From: JAFGTP01 sp964472715
GTDB lineage: Bacteria > Fidelibacterota > UBA2242 > JAFGTP01
DNA length: 64,000 nt
Reading direction: 5' to 3'
NCBI GenBank assembly: GCA_964472715.1
Contig: CAYYMT010000001.1
Location: forward strand, 1-64,000
In this document: positions 54,577 to 63,606 of the stretch, in pieces
How positions within the stretch are numbered: the first letter of the stretch is position 1
How the letters are laid out: the number at the start of each line of letters is the position of its first letter
Position numbers and translations under genes: made by a program
Notes under the pieces: model-generated
The model's input: the letters and a program-made list of their open reading frames with translations, nothing else
The model's database searches: none
What the model was told of the DNA's origin: nothing

Positions 54577-56448
54577 TTATTTTATTATTTGTTCAACCAA
54601 ATATTCATCACTTTTTTTCGCCTCAAAAAATCCGCGGGTAATGATTTCACTCAGCAGGCCGACGATAATAAATTGTAATCCCCCGAGCATTGTAAAGATC
54701 AGAAATATTAAAAAGGTCTGTCCGGTTATGCCAATCCCCAACAGCCGGTGTGAGAAAAAAAGGAGCAGGGACAATGTAAACCCGCTGAAGATCGTCATCA
54801 GGGCAAATTTTCCAAAAAACAACAGCGGATGGGTACGAAAACCGGTATAAAAGCGTAAAGTGATCAGGTCGAGAATCACTCGCCAGACCCGCTCCAGTCC
54901 GTATTTTGCTTCCCCGAATTTCCGGCTGTGATGGGTGACCGGAATTTCCGCTACTTTGATGCCCAGCCAGGCGGCATAGGCGGGAATGAAACGATGCATT
55001 TCACCGTAGAGTTTAATGCGCTTGACAATCGCTTTTTTATAAGCTTTCAGGGAGCAGCCAAAATCATGAATTCGAATGCCTGTGCCTTCAATCAGTTTAT
55101 TAATGATCCTGTTGGCTATTTTTGAAGGTATTTTTCGTGTCAATTTCTTGTCCTGCCGGTTTTTGCGCCAGCCGCTGACCAGATCATAGCCTTCACTCAT
55201 TTTAGCCAGCAATTTGGGAATATCCACGGGATCATTTTGCAAGTCCGCATCCATAGTGATCACGATATCGCCGGAAGCATACTTAAATCCGGCAGCAAAG
55301 GCCGCGGTCTGTCCGTAATTGCGGCGAAACTTCAGGGTAACCACATTGTCATTCTGCCGGGACAAACTTTCCAGTATTGTCAGGGAATTATCCGTGCTGC
55401 CGTCATCAATAAATATAATTTCATAGTTTTTTCCCAGTTCCTGCAAAACCGATTTGATTTTATCGAACAGGATGATCAGGGATTCCTCTTCATTGTAAAC
55501 CGGTATAACGATGGATAATTCAGTGCTCTTTTGCTTTTCCTGACTATCAAAAGTATCAATAATTTTCATAGGCTGAATTTTTCCGATCACTGCCTGCCGG
55601 GACTTTGGGCCGGCCTGTTTGGTTAAAATCGGAAAAAATTCTTTCCACACATCGATCGAATGGGATACTTTCCCTTCTAAAGTGTAGGTTAGGGCCAGGG
55701 TCGCGTGGATGTCATCGGCATCGGGTTTGAGTTTCAGACAGTTTTGAAAATCTTCCCGGGCTTTTTGCACTTCATTGAGATTCAAATAGCAAAAACCACG
55801 GTGATACAGCGCGTCGACTGCATTGCCGGAAAGATTAAGAATTTGTGTAAAAGTTTGAATGGCTGTTTCATAATCATTGTCTTGTATGTCAATGATTCCT
55901 TTTCGAAAGAGCAGATCCCTGTTTTTGGTATTTTTGTTAAAATACCGGTGTATCAAAGTTTTGGCTTTATCCAGTTCATTGGATTCGGAATAGAATTCCA
56001 GCAGATAGACCAGGGATTCATTGTTGTAATTTACAATTTCAGCCGCTTGCAGATAGAAGGATTCAGCCTTGGCGCGGTTATTCTGATCACTGTAAATTTC
56101 TGCCAGGTCCCGGCAAATATCATATTTTCCCGGCGCCAGGCTGTAGGCTTTTTCCATAGCTGTCAGGCCGTCATCAATTTTTCCCCGGAGATAGAGTGTT
56201 TTTCCCATTCCGTAAAGGGCCTGAAAATGGTTGTCGTCTATATTCATAGCATTGTGAAAATATTTTTCCGCTTCCCGCATCTGACCGATAGCCAGATGCA
56301 TTTCCCCGATCAATAGATTAATATGCAGATCAGCACTATTATGAATATAAACAGACTCCAGCAGGTCGAGAGCGGCCACATACTCCCGGTTGCGGATCTT
56401 TTCCTCAATTAAATTTAATTTTGAATTCAGGGAATTCTGGGGTTTCAT
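54577..56448 (-). CDS. TPR repeats fused to a polyprenol-phosphate GT2 glycosyltransferase
   Basis: A 623-residue protein. Residues 1 to about 265: seven or so TPR repeats, for example AEKYFHNAMNIDDNHFQALYGMGKTLYLRG. Residues about 305-520: a DPM1/ArnC-like GT2 domain with LSIVIPVYNEEESL, FIDDGSTDNSL, TMDADLQNDP (DxD near 398) and HDFGCSLKAYK. Residues about 545-605: two membrane helices. It would load a sugar onto a polyprenyl phosphate. TPR in front of such an enzyme is unusual. The ATG at 56448 has GGAGG five bases before it. It follows csrA by 24 nt and no terminator separates them, so it is likely cotranscribed with the flagellar genes. Confidence 0.88.
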   Translation of the reverse strand: MKPQNSLNSKLNLIEEKIRNREYVAALDLLESVYIHNSADLHINLLIGEMHLAIGQMREAEKYFHNAMNIDDNHFQALYGMGKTLYLRGKIDDGLTAMEKAYSLAPGKYDICRDLAEIYSDQNNRAKAESFYLQAAEIVNYNNESLVYLLEFYSESNELDKAKTLIHRYFNKNTKNRDLLFRKGIIDIQDNDYETAIQTFTQILNLSGNAVDALYHRGFCYLNLNEVQKAREDFQNCLKLKPDADDIHATLALTYTLEGKVSHSIDVWKEFFPILTKQAGPKSRQAVIGKIQPMKIIDTFDSQEKQKSTELSIVIPVYNEEESLIILFDKIKSVLQELGKNYEIIFIDDGSTDNSLTILESLSRQNDNVVTLKFRRNYGQTAAFAAGFKYASGDIVITMDADLQNDPVDIPKLLAKMSEGYDLVSGWRKNRQDKKLTRKIPSKIANRIINKLIEGTGIRIHDFGCSLKAYKKAIVKRIKLYGEMHRFIPAYAAWLGIKVAEIPVTHHSRKFGEAKYGLERVWRVILDLITLRFYTGFRTHPLLFFGKFALMTIFSGFTLSLLLFFSHRLLGIGITGQTFLIFLIFTMLGGLQFIIVGLLSEIITRGFFEAKKSDEYLVEQIIK

Positions 56449-56472
56449 AAAATCCTCCGGCATTAGCCAGGG

Positions 56473-56703
56473 CTATTTTTTTTTGCTGAAGGATTTTAGT
56501 ATATCAGCATTCAAGGTGCTGTTAAAAACGGAAGCGCGATTTTTTGCCTTGATTCGTTCGTATACCTCTTCACGATGCACCGGAACCTCGCGGGGCGCGT
56601 TAATTCCGATTTTGGTGTGGCCGTTACTGCATTCCAAAACTCTGATGACGATGTTGCTTCCAATTCTGATACTCTCTTCGGTTTTTCTGGTTAAAACAAG
56701 CAT
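56473..56703 (-). CDS. csrA: Carbon storage regulator CsrA
   Basis: An RNA-binding translational regulator of 76 residues. MLVLTRKTEESIRIG and APREVPVHREEVYERI are canonical, with RNA-contacting Arg44 present. It has a short extra tail (FNSTLNADILKSFSKKK) compared with the usual 61 residues. A strong GGAGG lies five bases before the ATG. It sits 30 nt behind fliW, its antagonist in other bacteria, so the FliW-CsrA-flagellin switch is likely conserved. It is followed by the glycosyltransferase genes. Confidence 0.97.
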   Translation of the reverse strand: MLVLTRKTEESIRIGSNIVIRVLECSNGHTKIGINAPREVPVHREEVYERIKAKNRASVFNSTLNADILKSFSKKK

Positions 56704-56733
56704 ACTCCCTCCATGGAATATTATTAAAATAGT

Positions 56734-57168
56734 TTAAAATTTGTCTAATTTGTGTTCCTCGGACAATTTCGGATCATCCAATATGATCTGTTTGCCATTG
56801 CCTGTAAAGGTATTCAATATCAATGGCGCTTTGGTATTGGCCACAAAATGTTTTGTTTCTTCGTCAATCCGCAGGATTACAAAAAGGCGTAAATACTTTT
56901 GATCCTCAATTTCAAGATTACGCATTTCATTTTTTGGAAATGAAATATCGTCAAAAATATTCAGAAGGCTTCCATCCAGAACGATCATGGATATATCCGG
57001 CAATTCTGTGGATTGAAACAATTTGAAGGGTGGAAAGTCTTCCAGGTTTTTGAATTCAAATTCTGACAAATGTTCAAATCCCGGCAAGCCATATTCAAAA
57101 TTGAATATTGTCGCACTTCCGGTTTTTGCTTCTTTAGTCATTACATTGCTCATCTTCATATCTTTCAT
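56734..57168 (-). CDS. fliW: Flagellar assembly factor FliW
   Basis: A 144-residue protein that binds flagellin and, when free, CsrA. Family motifs seen are FNFEYGLPGFEHLSEF near the N-terminus, FKLFQSTELPDISMIV and APLILNTFTGNGKQIIL. It lies between flgL (gap of four bases) and csrA, the usual partner. Several Met codons near the start (57168 and four within 30 bases) make the true N-terminus uncertain by up to 9 residues. Confidence 0.93.
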   Translation of the reverse strand: MKDMKMSNVMTKEAKTGSATIFNFEYGLPGFEHLSEFEFKNLEDFPPFKLFQSTELPDISMIVLDGSLLNIFDDISFPKNEMRNLEIEDQKYLRLFVILRIDEETKHFVANTKAPLILNTFTGNGKQIILDDPKLSEEHKLDKF

Positions 57169-57172
57169 TTAG

Positions 57173-58054
57173 TTATCGGAGAAAATTCAATATATTGAGA
57201 TTGATCGCATTTGAGGTGGAATGCAAAGCAGCCTGATAAGCGGTTTCTTCATTCTTGTAATTGGTAATCGCTTCAGCCATATCCGCATCCTCCAGGTTGG
57301 ATAAATAGGACTTCAGATTCACATTGGCGGTGTTCAGACGGTTTTCCGTATTGATGATCTGAATTTTTGACGAACCAATAGCTGAACTGCGTTTGCCGAT
57401 TTCCGCCGATGAATCATCGAGCAGGTCAATGGCTTTGGTAATCGCGTCAGTATCACCATTATCCAGAGCATTCTTAAAATTGATCAAATTTTCAAAAGCC
57501 TCTGTTTCAATTAATTCCTGACCGGTGGTATTAATATCCACATAATAATTATCAGCTATTTTACGGTTCACTTTTTTATCATTACCCGTGTAAGTGATTG
57601 AATTGCCATTGTATATAAAAGCTTTGTCTGTTTTGGATTTTGTGCCGGCAAAGACAGCTTTACCCATGAATGTTGAGTTTGACAAGGAAACAGTATCCTC
57701 AATAATATCATTGACCTGATCCCGGAAAGTTTCCCAATTGTCGCCATTATTGGATATATCAGCCGCGCGAATGGCGATTTCCTTGGCTGTTACCAGTCCT
57801 TCATTGATCTGGTCCAAAGCAGACAGGGATACATCGATCCAGCCTTTTGCCAGACTAATGCCCTCCAGGTATTGGCTGTTGTTGGAAATAGCATTCCGGA
57901 AAGATTCCACTTTCGTGTAATCCACAGGATCATCGGAAACTTTTTCCAGTTTTTTCCCGGTGGCAGTCTGATTTTGGTATACCGCCATTTTTTCACGGCT
58001 TGAATTAATGTTGGTTAATAAATTTCTTGATATCATACCTTCTGTTATTCGCAT
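57173..58054 (-). CDS. flgL: Flagellar hook-associated protein 3 (FlgL)
   Basis: The second hook-filament junction protein, 293 residues, of flagellin-like fold. The N-terminal helix segment MRITEGMISRNLLTNINSSREKM, with its GKKLEKVSDDPVDY region, and a C-terminal helix ending LHSTSNAINLNILNFLR are typical. AGAGGT precedes the ATG. It follows flgK by 12 nt. Confidence 0.93.
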   Translation of the reverse strand: MRITEGMISRNLLTNINSSREKMAVYQNQTATGKKLEKVSDDPVDYTKVESFRNAISNNSQYLEGISLAKGWIDVSLSALDQINEGLVTAKEIAIRAADISNNGDNWETFRDQVNDIIEDTVSLSNSTFMGKAVFAGTKSKTDKAFIYNGNSITYTGNDKKVNRKIADNYYVDINTTGQELIETEAFENLINFKNALDNGDTDAITKAIDLLDDSSAEIGKRSSAIGSSKIQIINTENRLNTANVNLKSYLSNLEDADMAEAITNYKNEETAYQAALHSTSNAINLNILNFLR

Positions 58055-58066
58055 AATTACCTCTGA

Positions 58067-59425
58067 TTAGATCAAAGTTAATATTGTATCTACCAGCGTT
58101 TGCACCGTACCGATAACTTTGGCTGAGGCCTGGTAGGCTTGCTGATATTTTGATAAATTGACAAGTTCTTCATCGAGACTGACCCCGGATTCGGAATCCT
58201 GCTGGTTCTTGATAGTCATCACTATTTTTTCCTGGCTGGACATCAGATCTTCGGATTTTTTTACCTTAGCGCCTACATCCGTCGCAATTCCACTATAATA
58301 ATTATTTAAAGAAACGCCATTCAGGGTGTTCCGGTTTTGGATTTCATTGATCTGCCGGGCAATATTGGAGTTGGCGCTCTCCCCTATTTGATCGGAAGTG
58401 GCGACTAAGTAGGGATTTGTGGCAATCAGATTATTCACGGCAAAATTACCGGCGCTATTAATGTTTTCCTTAAAAAATGGAATTCCGGTGTGGTCTTCCA
58501 GGTCATAGCCCTTTTGATGAATTTTATTGACTTCATTGGCTAAATTGGTAGCCACCCGGTCCAGCCGGGAACGATAATCCGGAAGATGCTGATTGGATAT
58601 GGCAAGTAAACTTCCTAATTCACCGGATTTGAGGTTAATATTCTTATCATTTTTTTTCAATCGGATGTGATAATTACTGGAATTGCCGATATTCTCGGAA
58701 ACCACTTCCAATTCATTAACCTGGTCACCGGATACTAAAATCTGTCCCGCTGCGGCGACAGTGACATCACCGAATTTTCCCGCTGATGTTTGAATCTCAA
58801 AATATTCAGACAGGTTACTGACCAAGCGGTCCCGTTCATCCATAATAGCATCGGAATTATTAGCTGTGATTTCCTTGTTGATTTCCGCCAGAGCGTGGAG
58901 TTTGTTATTTATGTCTTCCACATTACCGTTCATATTCGTGGCAATATTTTTTTTCAGGTTGATCAGATCATTGTTGACACGATTAAAGGCTTTTTCCAAG
59001 GCAACGGCTTTGTCTACTACCACCATTCGGGCCGGTTCACTTTCCGGATCAGAAGCCAAATCTCCCCAGGCGCCCCAAAATTCATTGAGATGCTGCGAAA
59101 TCCCGCTTGCGCCGGGTTCACCAAAAATATCCTCAATCTGGGTAAACATCTGGGAATCCATGGAATATTTTGCCAGATTCGGATTCTGTGTCAAAAATTG
59201 TTCATCAATAAAATCATTGCGCTTTCGTGCCAGTTCTTTACTGATCTGACTGTTGGTAATTGTGCCAAATTTAGCCGTTTGAGAATTCATGTCGGAAAAA
59301 GTTGCCAGCCGCCGGGAATATCCCGGTGTATTGATATTGGCAATATTTTCAGAGGTGAGTTCCAGCGCGGATTTATTCGACTGAACGCCTCGTTTTGAAT
59401 GATCTAATATTCCTGAGATTGACAT
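58067..59425 (-). CDS. flgK: Flagellar hook-associated protein 1 (FlgK)
   Basis: The first hook-filament junction protein, 452 residues. The N-terminal ENIANINTPGYSRR motif and the C-terminal NLSKYQQAYQASAKVIGTVQTLVDTIL helix are characteristic, and the middle is variable. CGGAG lies seven bases before the ATG. It is followed by flgL and preceded by its export chaperone gene flgN. Confidence 0.95.
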   Translation of the reverse strand: MSISGILDHSKRGVQSNKSALELTSENIANINTPGYSRRLATFSDMNSQTAKFGTITNSQISKELARKRNDFIDEQFLTQNPNLAKYSMDSQMFTQIEDIFGEPGASGISQHLNEFWGAWGDLASDPESEPARMVVVDKAVALEKAFNRVNNDLINLKKNIATNMNGNVEDINNKLHALAEINKEITANNSDAIMDERDRLVSNLSEYFEIQTSAGKFGDVTVAAAGQILVSGDQVNELEVVSENIGNSSNYHIRLKKNDKNINLKSGELGSLLAISNQHLPDYRSRLDRVATNLANEVNKIHQKGYDLEDHTGIPFFKENINSAGNFAVNNLIATNPYLVATSDQIGESANSNIARQINEIQNRNTLNGVSLNNYYSGIATDVGAKVKKSEDLMSSQEKIVMTIKNQQDSESGVSLDEELVNLSKYQQAYQASAKVIGTVQTLVDTILTLI

Positions 59426-59437
59426 AAATACTCCGAA

Positions 59438-59947
59438 TTAAATTTGCTGATTAACAAATTTTTGATTCACTTCCTTGATATATTTCTTCCCCTTGATACT
59501 GTACATATTGTTCTCTTCTTTTCCCGAATGTAGAAAAATATTGGTCATTTGCCGAATATGATCGATGGAAAAATGCAGCAGGCTTTCATTTTGGCGATTG
59601 ACGGTCTTGATTTCATTGAGGATATTTTTCAGATCGTAGTGCAAAACTTCCATTTTTTTCTTTTCCGGTTCCGGACTAAAGCCGACAAAATCCCTAAGCG
59701 GTATATTCACGCCCCTGATATTTCTCCGCTCGCAAAAATCATTGATAAAATCCACCCGTTCCTGAGCTACGGTAACACTATCATTGATGGTTTTCTTTTC
59801 TTTCATGATAAGATCGCGTAACTCGTCAACCTTTCCCCGAATCACACAAGATTGTTTATCTTTCAGTAAATTCAAAAGGAGTTTGTATACATCTTTTTCC
59901 TTTTCCAGTATATTTATCATGGTGATATAATCATTATGAGAGTCCAT
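59438..59947 (-). CDS. flgN: FlgN-type flagellar export chaperone
   Basis: A 169-residue helical protein with an acidic N-terminus (DYITMINILEKEKDVYKLLLNLL), charged coiled-coil regions and the family's overall pattern. It escorts FlgK and FlgL to the export gate. The gene lies just before flgK and its start overlaps the flgJ stop by one base (TAATG), which fits. The call relies on position and helical pattern more than on conserved residues. Confidence 0.78.
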   Translation of the reverse strand: MDSHNDYITMINILEKEKDVYKLLLNLLKDKQSCVIRGKVDELRDLIMKEKKTINDSVTVAQERVDFINDFCERRNIRGVNIPLRDFVGFSPEPEKKKMEVLHYDLKNILNEIKTVNRQNESLLHFSIDHIRQMTNIFLHSGKEENNMYSIKGKKYIKEVNQKFVNQQI

Positions 59948-60345
59948 TATTTAAACACCTCGCTGTCAAGATTAAAGCCCTGGGTTTTATCCTGGTTTAA
60001 ACTTTCATTGATTTTTGACAATTCTTCGCCAATATCCATATCCCTGTCCTGCAAGGACTGATAAATGATCTTAGCCAGTCCGATACCGCCATTTTTCGCC
60101 ATGGATTTTCCCATTTCCGAACTGAACATCATGGAACTCAAAGATCCTGAAGAACTGTTTTCATCTTTTGGAATTGTCTTTTCCATAGTTTTAATTAGTT
60201 TGGTTAAAAATATCGCTTCCATTTCCTCGGCCTGAGCCTTTAGTTTTCGTTCCCGTTTTAATTGGGGATCGGCAAAATCTGTCCGATTTTTATGAATTTT
60301 GGTGGAATTGATTATATTTTCTGCTGATTTGTCATTTATTTTCAT
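59947..60345 (-). CDS. flgJ: FlgJ rod-binding domain protein, no muramidase domain
   Basis: A 132-residue protein that matches only the N-terminal half of enterobacterial FlgJ. KAQAEEMEAIFLTKLIKTMEKT and the GIGLAKIIYQSL segment near the end are the rod-binding elements. The peptidoglycan-cutting domain of the 313-residue form is absent, as is common outside the gammaproteobacteria; a separate enzyme must open the wall for the rod. AGGTGA lies six bases before the ATG. It lies between flgI and flgN. Confidence 0.88.
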   Translation of the reverse strand: MKINDKSAENIINSTKIHKNRTDFADPQLKRERKLKAQAEEMEAIFLTKLIKTMEKTIPKDENSSSGSLSSMMFSSEMGKSMAKNGGIGLAKIIYQSLQDRDMDIGEELSKINESLNQDKTQGFNLDSEVFK

Positions 60346-60360
60346 GATTATTCACCTGAT

Positions 60361-61488
60361 TTATATAATTATTAAATCGGCATTTAAGGCACCGGCCTGC
60401 TTAATGGATTGAAAAATCGCGATGACATCCCGGGGCCGGAGTCCCAGTTCATTCAAGGCGGCGGCCAGGTCCTGCACGCTGGATGTTTCACGAACCGCGG
60501 CGGTTTGGGCAATATCTTCCTGGGTGGTGGTTTCAGTTACATATTCCACCACTGTGCGGCCAGTATTGGCAAAAGAAGCTGATGGTTGTGAAATAACCGG
60601 ACGACGTCGAATGTGAATGGTCAGTGAACCGTGACTGATCATGATTTCGCTGATCGTGACATCACCGCCGGCAACCACTGTTCCTGTTCTCTCGTTGATC
60701 ACGACACGGGCTTCCACATCAGGATCGACCTGCAAAGTTTCGATCTCCGCGATAAACTGCACAGCCTGGTGATTGCTTTGCAGATTAGCCGGAACAAGTA
60801 TTTCAACAACACCGGCGTTTAATGTAGTTGCCAGTGTGGTATCGATGTTTGGCAATCCGTTAATGGACTCGGCGATTCGGGTAGCAGTTACAAAATCCGG
60901 TTCATTGAGTAAAAATCTGATGGGCTGGGAAAAATCAAAGCGATTGTTGGGGTCAATCCGGTTCATCACCGCGCCACCGGGAATTCTGCCGACCTGGGCG
61001 TGATTTTTTCGCACCTTTTCACCGGCGGCAGTTTCGATATTGAATCCACCGACAGAGATCGGGCCCTGAGCCATAGCGTACTGCTGTCCGTCATCGGCCA
61101 ATAATGGCGCCATCAATAATATGCCCCCTTCAAGACTGGTGGCATCGCCCAGCGAACTGACTGTAACGTCAAAACGGGAGCCGATACGACCAAAGGCCGG
61201 CGCATTTGCTGTCACCATGACAGCGGCCACATTTCGTGTCCGCAGGTTTTCACGCGGCACAGTAATACCGAAACGTTCCAACATATTAGTAATGGTTTGA
61301 ACCGTAAAAACCGATCCGTAGTTGCGGCTGGCTCTGTCACCGGAACCGTCAAGACCGGTTACCAGTCCGTAGCCGATAAGTGATTTGGATGTGGCATTTT
61401 CCATGCTCACAATATCTTTGATCCGAACCTGACCGGACAAAGTAAGGTTCATAAATATGACAGTTGATATCAGTATTAATTTCTTCAT
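60361..61488 (-). CDS. flgI: Flagellar P-ring protein FlgI
   Basis: An exported 375-residue protein that forms the ring around the rod in the peptidoglycan layer. It has a signal peptide (MKKLILISTVIFMNLTLSG), RIKDIVSMENATSKSLIGYGLVTGLDGSGD, and VMVTANAPAFGRIGSRFDV. Length is normal. Its start overlaps the flgH stop by one base (TAATG). The presence of P and L rings shows an outer membrane. Confidence 0.97.
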   Translation of the reverse strand: MKKLILISTVIFMNLTLSGQVRIKDIVSMENATSKSLIGYGLVTGLDGSGDRASRNYGSVFTVQTITNMLERFGITVPRENLRTRNVAAVMVTANAPAFGRIGSRFDVTVSSLGDATSLEGGILLMAPLLADDGQQYAMAQGPISVGGFNIETAAGEKVRKNHAQVGRIPGGAVMNRIDPNNRFDFSQPIRFLLNEPDFVTATRIAESINGLPNIDTTLATTLNAGVVEILVPANLQSNHQAVQFIAEIETLQVDPDVEARVVINERTGTVVAGGDVTISEIMISHGSLTIHIRRRPVISQPSASFANTGRTVVEYVTETTTQEDIAQTAAVRETSSVQDLAAALNELGLRPRDVIAIFQSIKQAGALNADLIII

Positions 61489-62108
61489 TATGCAAAAAAT
61501 CCTATATATGCTAAAGCCATTAGACCGGCACCAATTCCAACAGTTAATAATTGTTGAATTGCACCGGGTTTGATAAACCGTTTATGTAAATTTCCTTTTT
61601 GGTAAGAAATTTCCGCATCAGCGATATTGTAGGAATAGACTGTGTTGTCAGTGAGAATATCTTTGGGACGAACCATTCCTTTTACCTGCATCAGATTTTT
61701 TTCGCCGTTCACTTCCAACATGCGGCGCCCTTTGATTTCCAGGATCCCATTATCACTTCGCCCGGTGATCGTTGCAGTGACTTTTCCCACCAGTTTTTCA
61801 TTTTGCTCCGTCCCTTCCTGGCCGTCGTGTTCATTTTTAATTGTGCTGCTGGTACCGAAAAGAGGTAAAAAGGACATAATATTTCCTGAAGATTTGCCTT
61901 CGGCGCTCATGGAGGATTGGCTCATGTTTTCGGTTTTGGAATTCTGTTCGGCTTTTGTCTGCTCCACAATAATGACAGTGATTACATCGCCGATATTATG
62001 GGCTTTGATATCCGAGAACATTGAATTTCTCATACCTTCAAAAACCTGTGCTGACAGACTTGAAAAGGCTAAAATTAAGACAATTGTGATACTACTCATT
62101 TTTCTCAT
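61488..62108 (-). CDS. flgH: Flagellar L-ring protein FlgH
   Basis: Builds the ring in the outer membrane. The core motifs HNIGDVITVIIVEQTKAEQN, GRRMLEVNGEKNLMQVKGMVRPKDI and YSYNIADAEISYQ, each given in part, are present. FlgH is usually a lipoprotein, but here the signal segment ends LSAQ with no Cys. Instead the C-terminus has a hydrophobic stretch of about 20 residues ending GFFA, which may serve as an anchor. The ATG at 62108 is preferred over an in-frame TTG at 62120; neither has a strong ribosome-binding site. Confidence 0.93.
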   Translation of the reverse strand: MRKMSSITIVLILAFSSLSAQVFEGMRNSMFSDIKAHNIGDVITVIIVEQTKAEQNSKTENMSQSSMSAEGKSSGNIMSFLPLFGTSSTIKNEHDGQEGTEQNEKLVGKVTATITGRSDNGILEIKGRRMLEVNGEKNLMQVKGMVRPKDILTDNTVYSYNIADAEISYQKGNLHKRFIKPGAIQQLLTVGIGAGLMALAYIGFFA

Positions 62109-62112
62109 TTTC

Positions 62113-62799
62113 TTACTCAATATTTATTACCACGGTTTGTGGCGATTCAACAATTCCAAAATAATGTTTGCGTGTTTCCCTGTTGTATACACGAATTTTT
62201 TCTCCCCGGCTTCCTTCTTCTTTGGCAATGCCATTCATTTCGATGAGGATGTTACCGCTTTTTACCTTTAAAGAAACATCCTGTCCCCGGTCTATGACCG
62301 GTTTTGTGCGCAGGTCTGTTTTCATTAAAATGTCGCCTTTGCGAAGAATTGTCTTGGCGATCATGTTATCCGGGATTTTTGTATCCCGTAAATATTTATC
62401 ATAGTTGTTGCTGACAGAGCGCTTTTCCAGGCTTAGATCTGCAGCAGTTATGATCCTGCCAAATTTCACATCACGGGTCAATACGGGAGTTAATATTTCA
62501 ATTTTCGCTGTATAGGTTATTCTGATTTCATTCTGGACCCGGTCATTTTTCAGTATCTGGAGTTTAAGACGATTATAACCCACTTCCAGGTCTCTGCTCC
62601 GGTTGACAATTTGCAACTCCCTATTACGAAAATCCAATTCCGGTAAATGGTAGAGTTTCATCTCTACATCGGACTGCTCAATATCATATTTTTCCGCCAT
62701 TGCATCGATAAGGAAATTTTTCACAATCCCATGGGAATCATTTTCCCCGGCCAGGAGGAAAAACGCAAATATTAATGATATGAAAATCAGTCGTTTCAT
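62113..62799 (-). CDS. flgA: Flagellar P-ring assembly chaperone FlgA
   Basis: A 228-residue periplasmic chaperone for FlgI. It has a signal peptide (MKRLIFISLIFAFFLLAG). The C-terminal SAF-type domain contains VKFGRIITAADLSLEKR, AKTILRKGDILMKTDLR and VSLKVKSGNILIEMNGIA, typical of FlgA. It follows flgG by three bases and precedes flgH. Confidence 0.92.
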   Translation of the reverse strand: MKRLIFISLIFAFFLLAGENDSHGIVKNFLIDAMAEKYDIEQSDVEMKLYHLPELDFRNRELQIVNRSRDLEVGYNRLKLQILKNDRVQNEIRITYTAKIEILTPVLTRDVKFGRIITAADLSLEKRSVSNNYDKYLRDTKIPDNMIAKTILRKGDILMKTDLRTKPVIDRGQDVSLKVKSGNILIEMNGIAKEEGSRGEKIRVYNRETRKHYFGIVESPQTVVINIE

Positions 62800-62802
62800 A
62801 GT

Positions 62803-63591
62803 TTACCGCTTCAGGTTATTGGTCATTGACAGTAATTCATCCGAGGTTTTTATGGCCTTGGAATTGATTTCATAGGCACGCTGGGCCACAATCAGTCCGA
62901 CCATTTCTTTGACAACATCAACATTGGATTTTTCCAGATAGGATTGCACTACTGTTCCAACGCCTTCTTCACCGGGCATTGAAAAAATCGGTTCTCCGGA
63001 AGCGGCAGTTTTATCAAACAAGTTTCCGCCGACAGATTCCAGGCCCGCGGGATTAACAAAAGTCGCCAGTTCAATTTGTCCGATCTCTTCCGGTTGAATT
63101 TCATCGGGATATTTGATGGAAATAATACCGTCTTCACTGATATTGATGCTTTCGGCATTATCAGGAATCGAGATTTCCGGATATACGGAAAGTCCGGAAG
63201 CCGTCACCAGGTTGCCGGTGCTGTCAAGTCTGAGGGAGCCATCCCGTGTAAATCCAATAGTTCCGTCGGGTTTCATCACCTGGAGAAAGCCGCGTCCGTT
63301 GATGGCAACATCCAGAGGATTACCGGTTTCTTCCAGGTTACCCTTAGTAAAAGAACGAAAAGAAGCAACCGGCTTGTTACCGTGTCCCACCTGAATGGTA
63401 CCGGGTTTTTCTTTGCCATTGCGCTGATCAATGTTGCCTGACTGAATATTCTGATACATCAGATCCTGAAACTGAACATCTGATTTTTTATAACCGGTGG
63501 TATTCACATTGGCTAAATTATTGGAAATTGTGTCAACTTTTAATTGTTGTGCTGACATTCCCAGTGCGGCTGATCTTAATGAACGTATCAT
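62803..63591 (-). CDS. flgG: Flagellar distal rod protein FlgG
   Basis: Forms the distal rod. The 262-residue length is normal. MIRSLRSAALGMSAQQLKVD and the SNNLANVNTTGYKK motif at the N-terminus, PLDVAINGRGFLQV in the middle, and the C-terminal SNVDVVKEMVGLIVAQRAYEINSKAI helix are diagnostic, each seen in part. AAAAAGGAG precedes the ATG. It lies between a second rod protein gene and flgA, the standard order. Confidence 0.97.
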   Translation of the reverse strand: MIRSLRSAALGMSAQQLKVDTISNNLANVNTTGYKKSDVQFQDLMYQNIQSGNIDQRNGKEKPGTIQVGHGNKPVASFRSFTKGNLEETGNPLDVAINGRGFLQVMKPDGTIGFTRDGSLRLDSTGNLVTASGLSVYPEISIPDNAESINISEDGIISIKYPDEIQPEEIGQIELATFVNPAGLESVGGNLFDKTAASGEPIFSMPGEEGVGTVVQSYLEKSNVDVVKEMVGLIVAQRAYEINSKAIKTSDELLSMTNNLKR

Positions 63592-63606
63592 TTATATTAC
63601 TCCTTT

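Noticed and set aside
55705..56316. A 203-codon open frame on the plus strand
   Set aside because: It lies fully antisense to the TPR-GT2 gene, has no family motif and shows the aromatic-rich composition of a shadow frame.
48900..56448. Exosortase/PEP-CTERM type exopolysaccharide locus (asnB, ligase, GT)
   Set aside because: The gene mix is reminiscent, but no exosortase, PrsK/PrsR or PEP-CTERM protein is present in the window.
58790..59398. A 202-codon open frame on the plus strand
   Set aside because: Antisense to flgK, which has clear diagnostic motifs. No support of its own.
59947..60345. Truncated flgJ as a broken gene
   Set aside because: Short FlgJ with only the rod-binding part is normal in many phyla, and the frame and ribosome-binding site are sound.
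61642..62271. A 209-codon open frame on the plus strand
   Set aside because: Spans the opposite strand of flgH and flgA. No motifs or ribosome-binding site.
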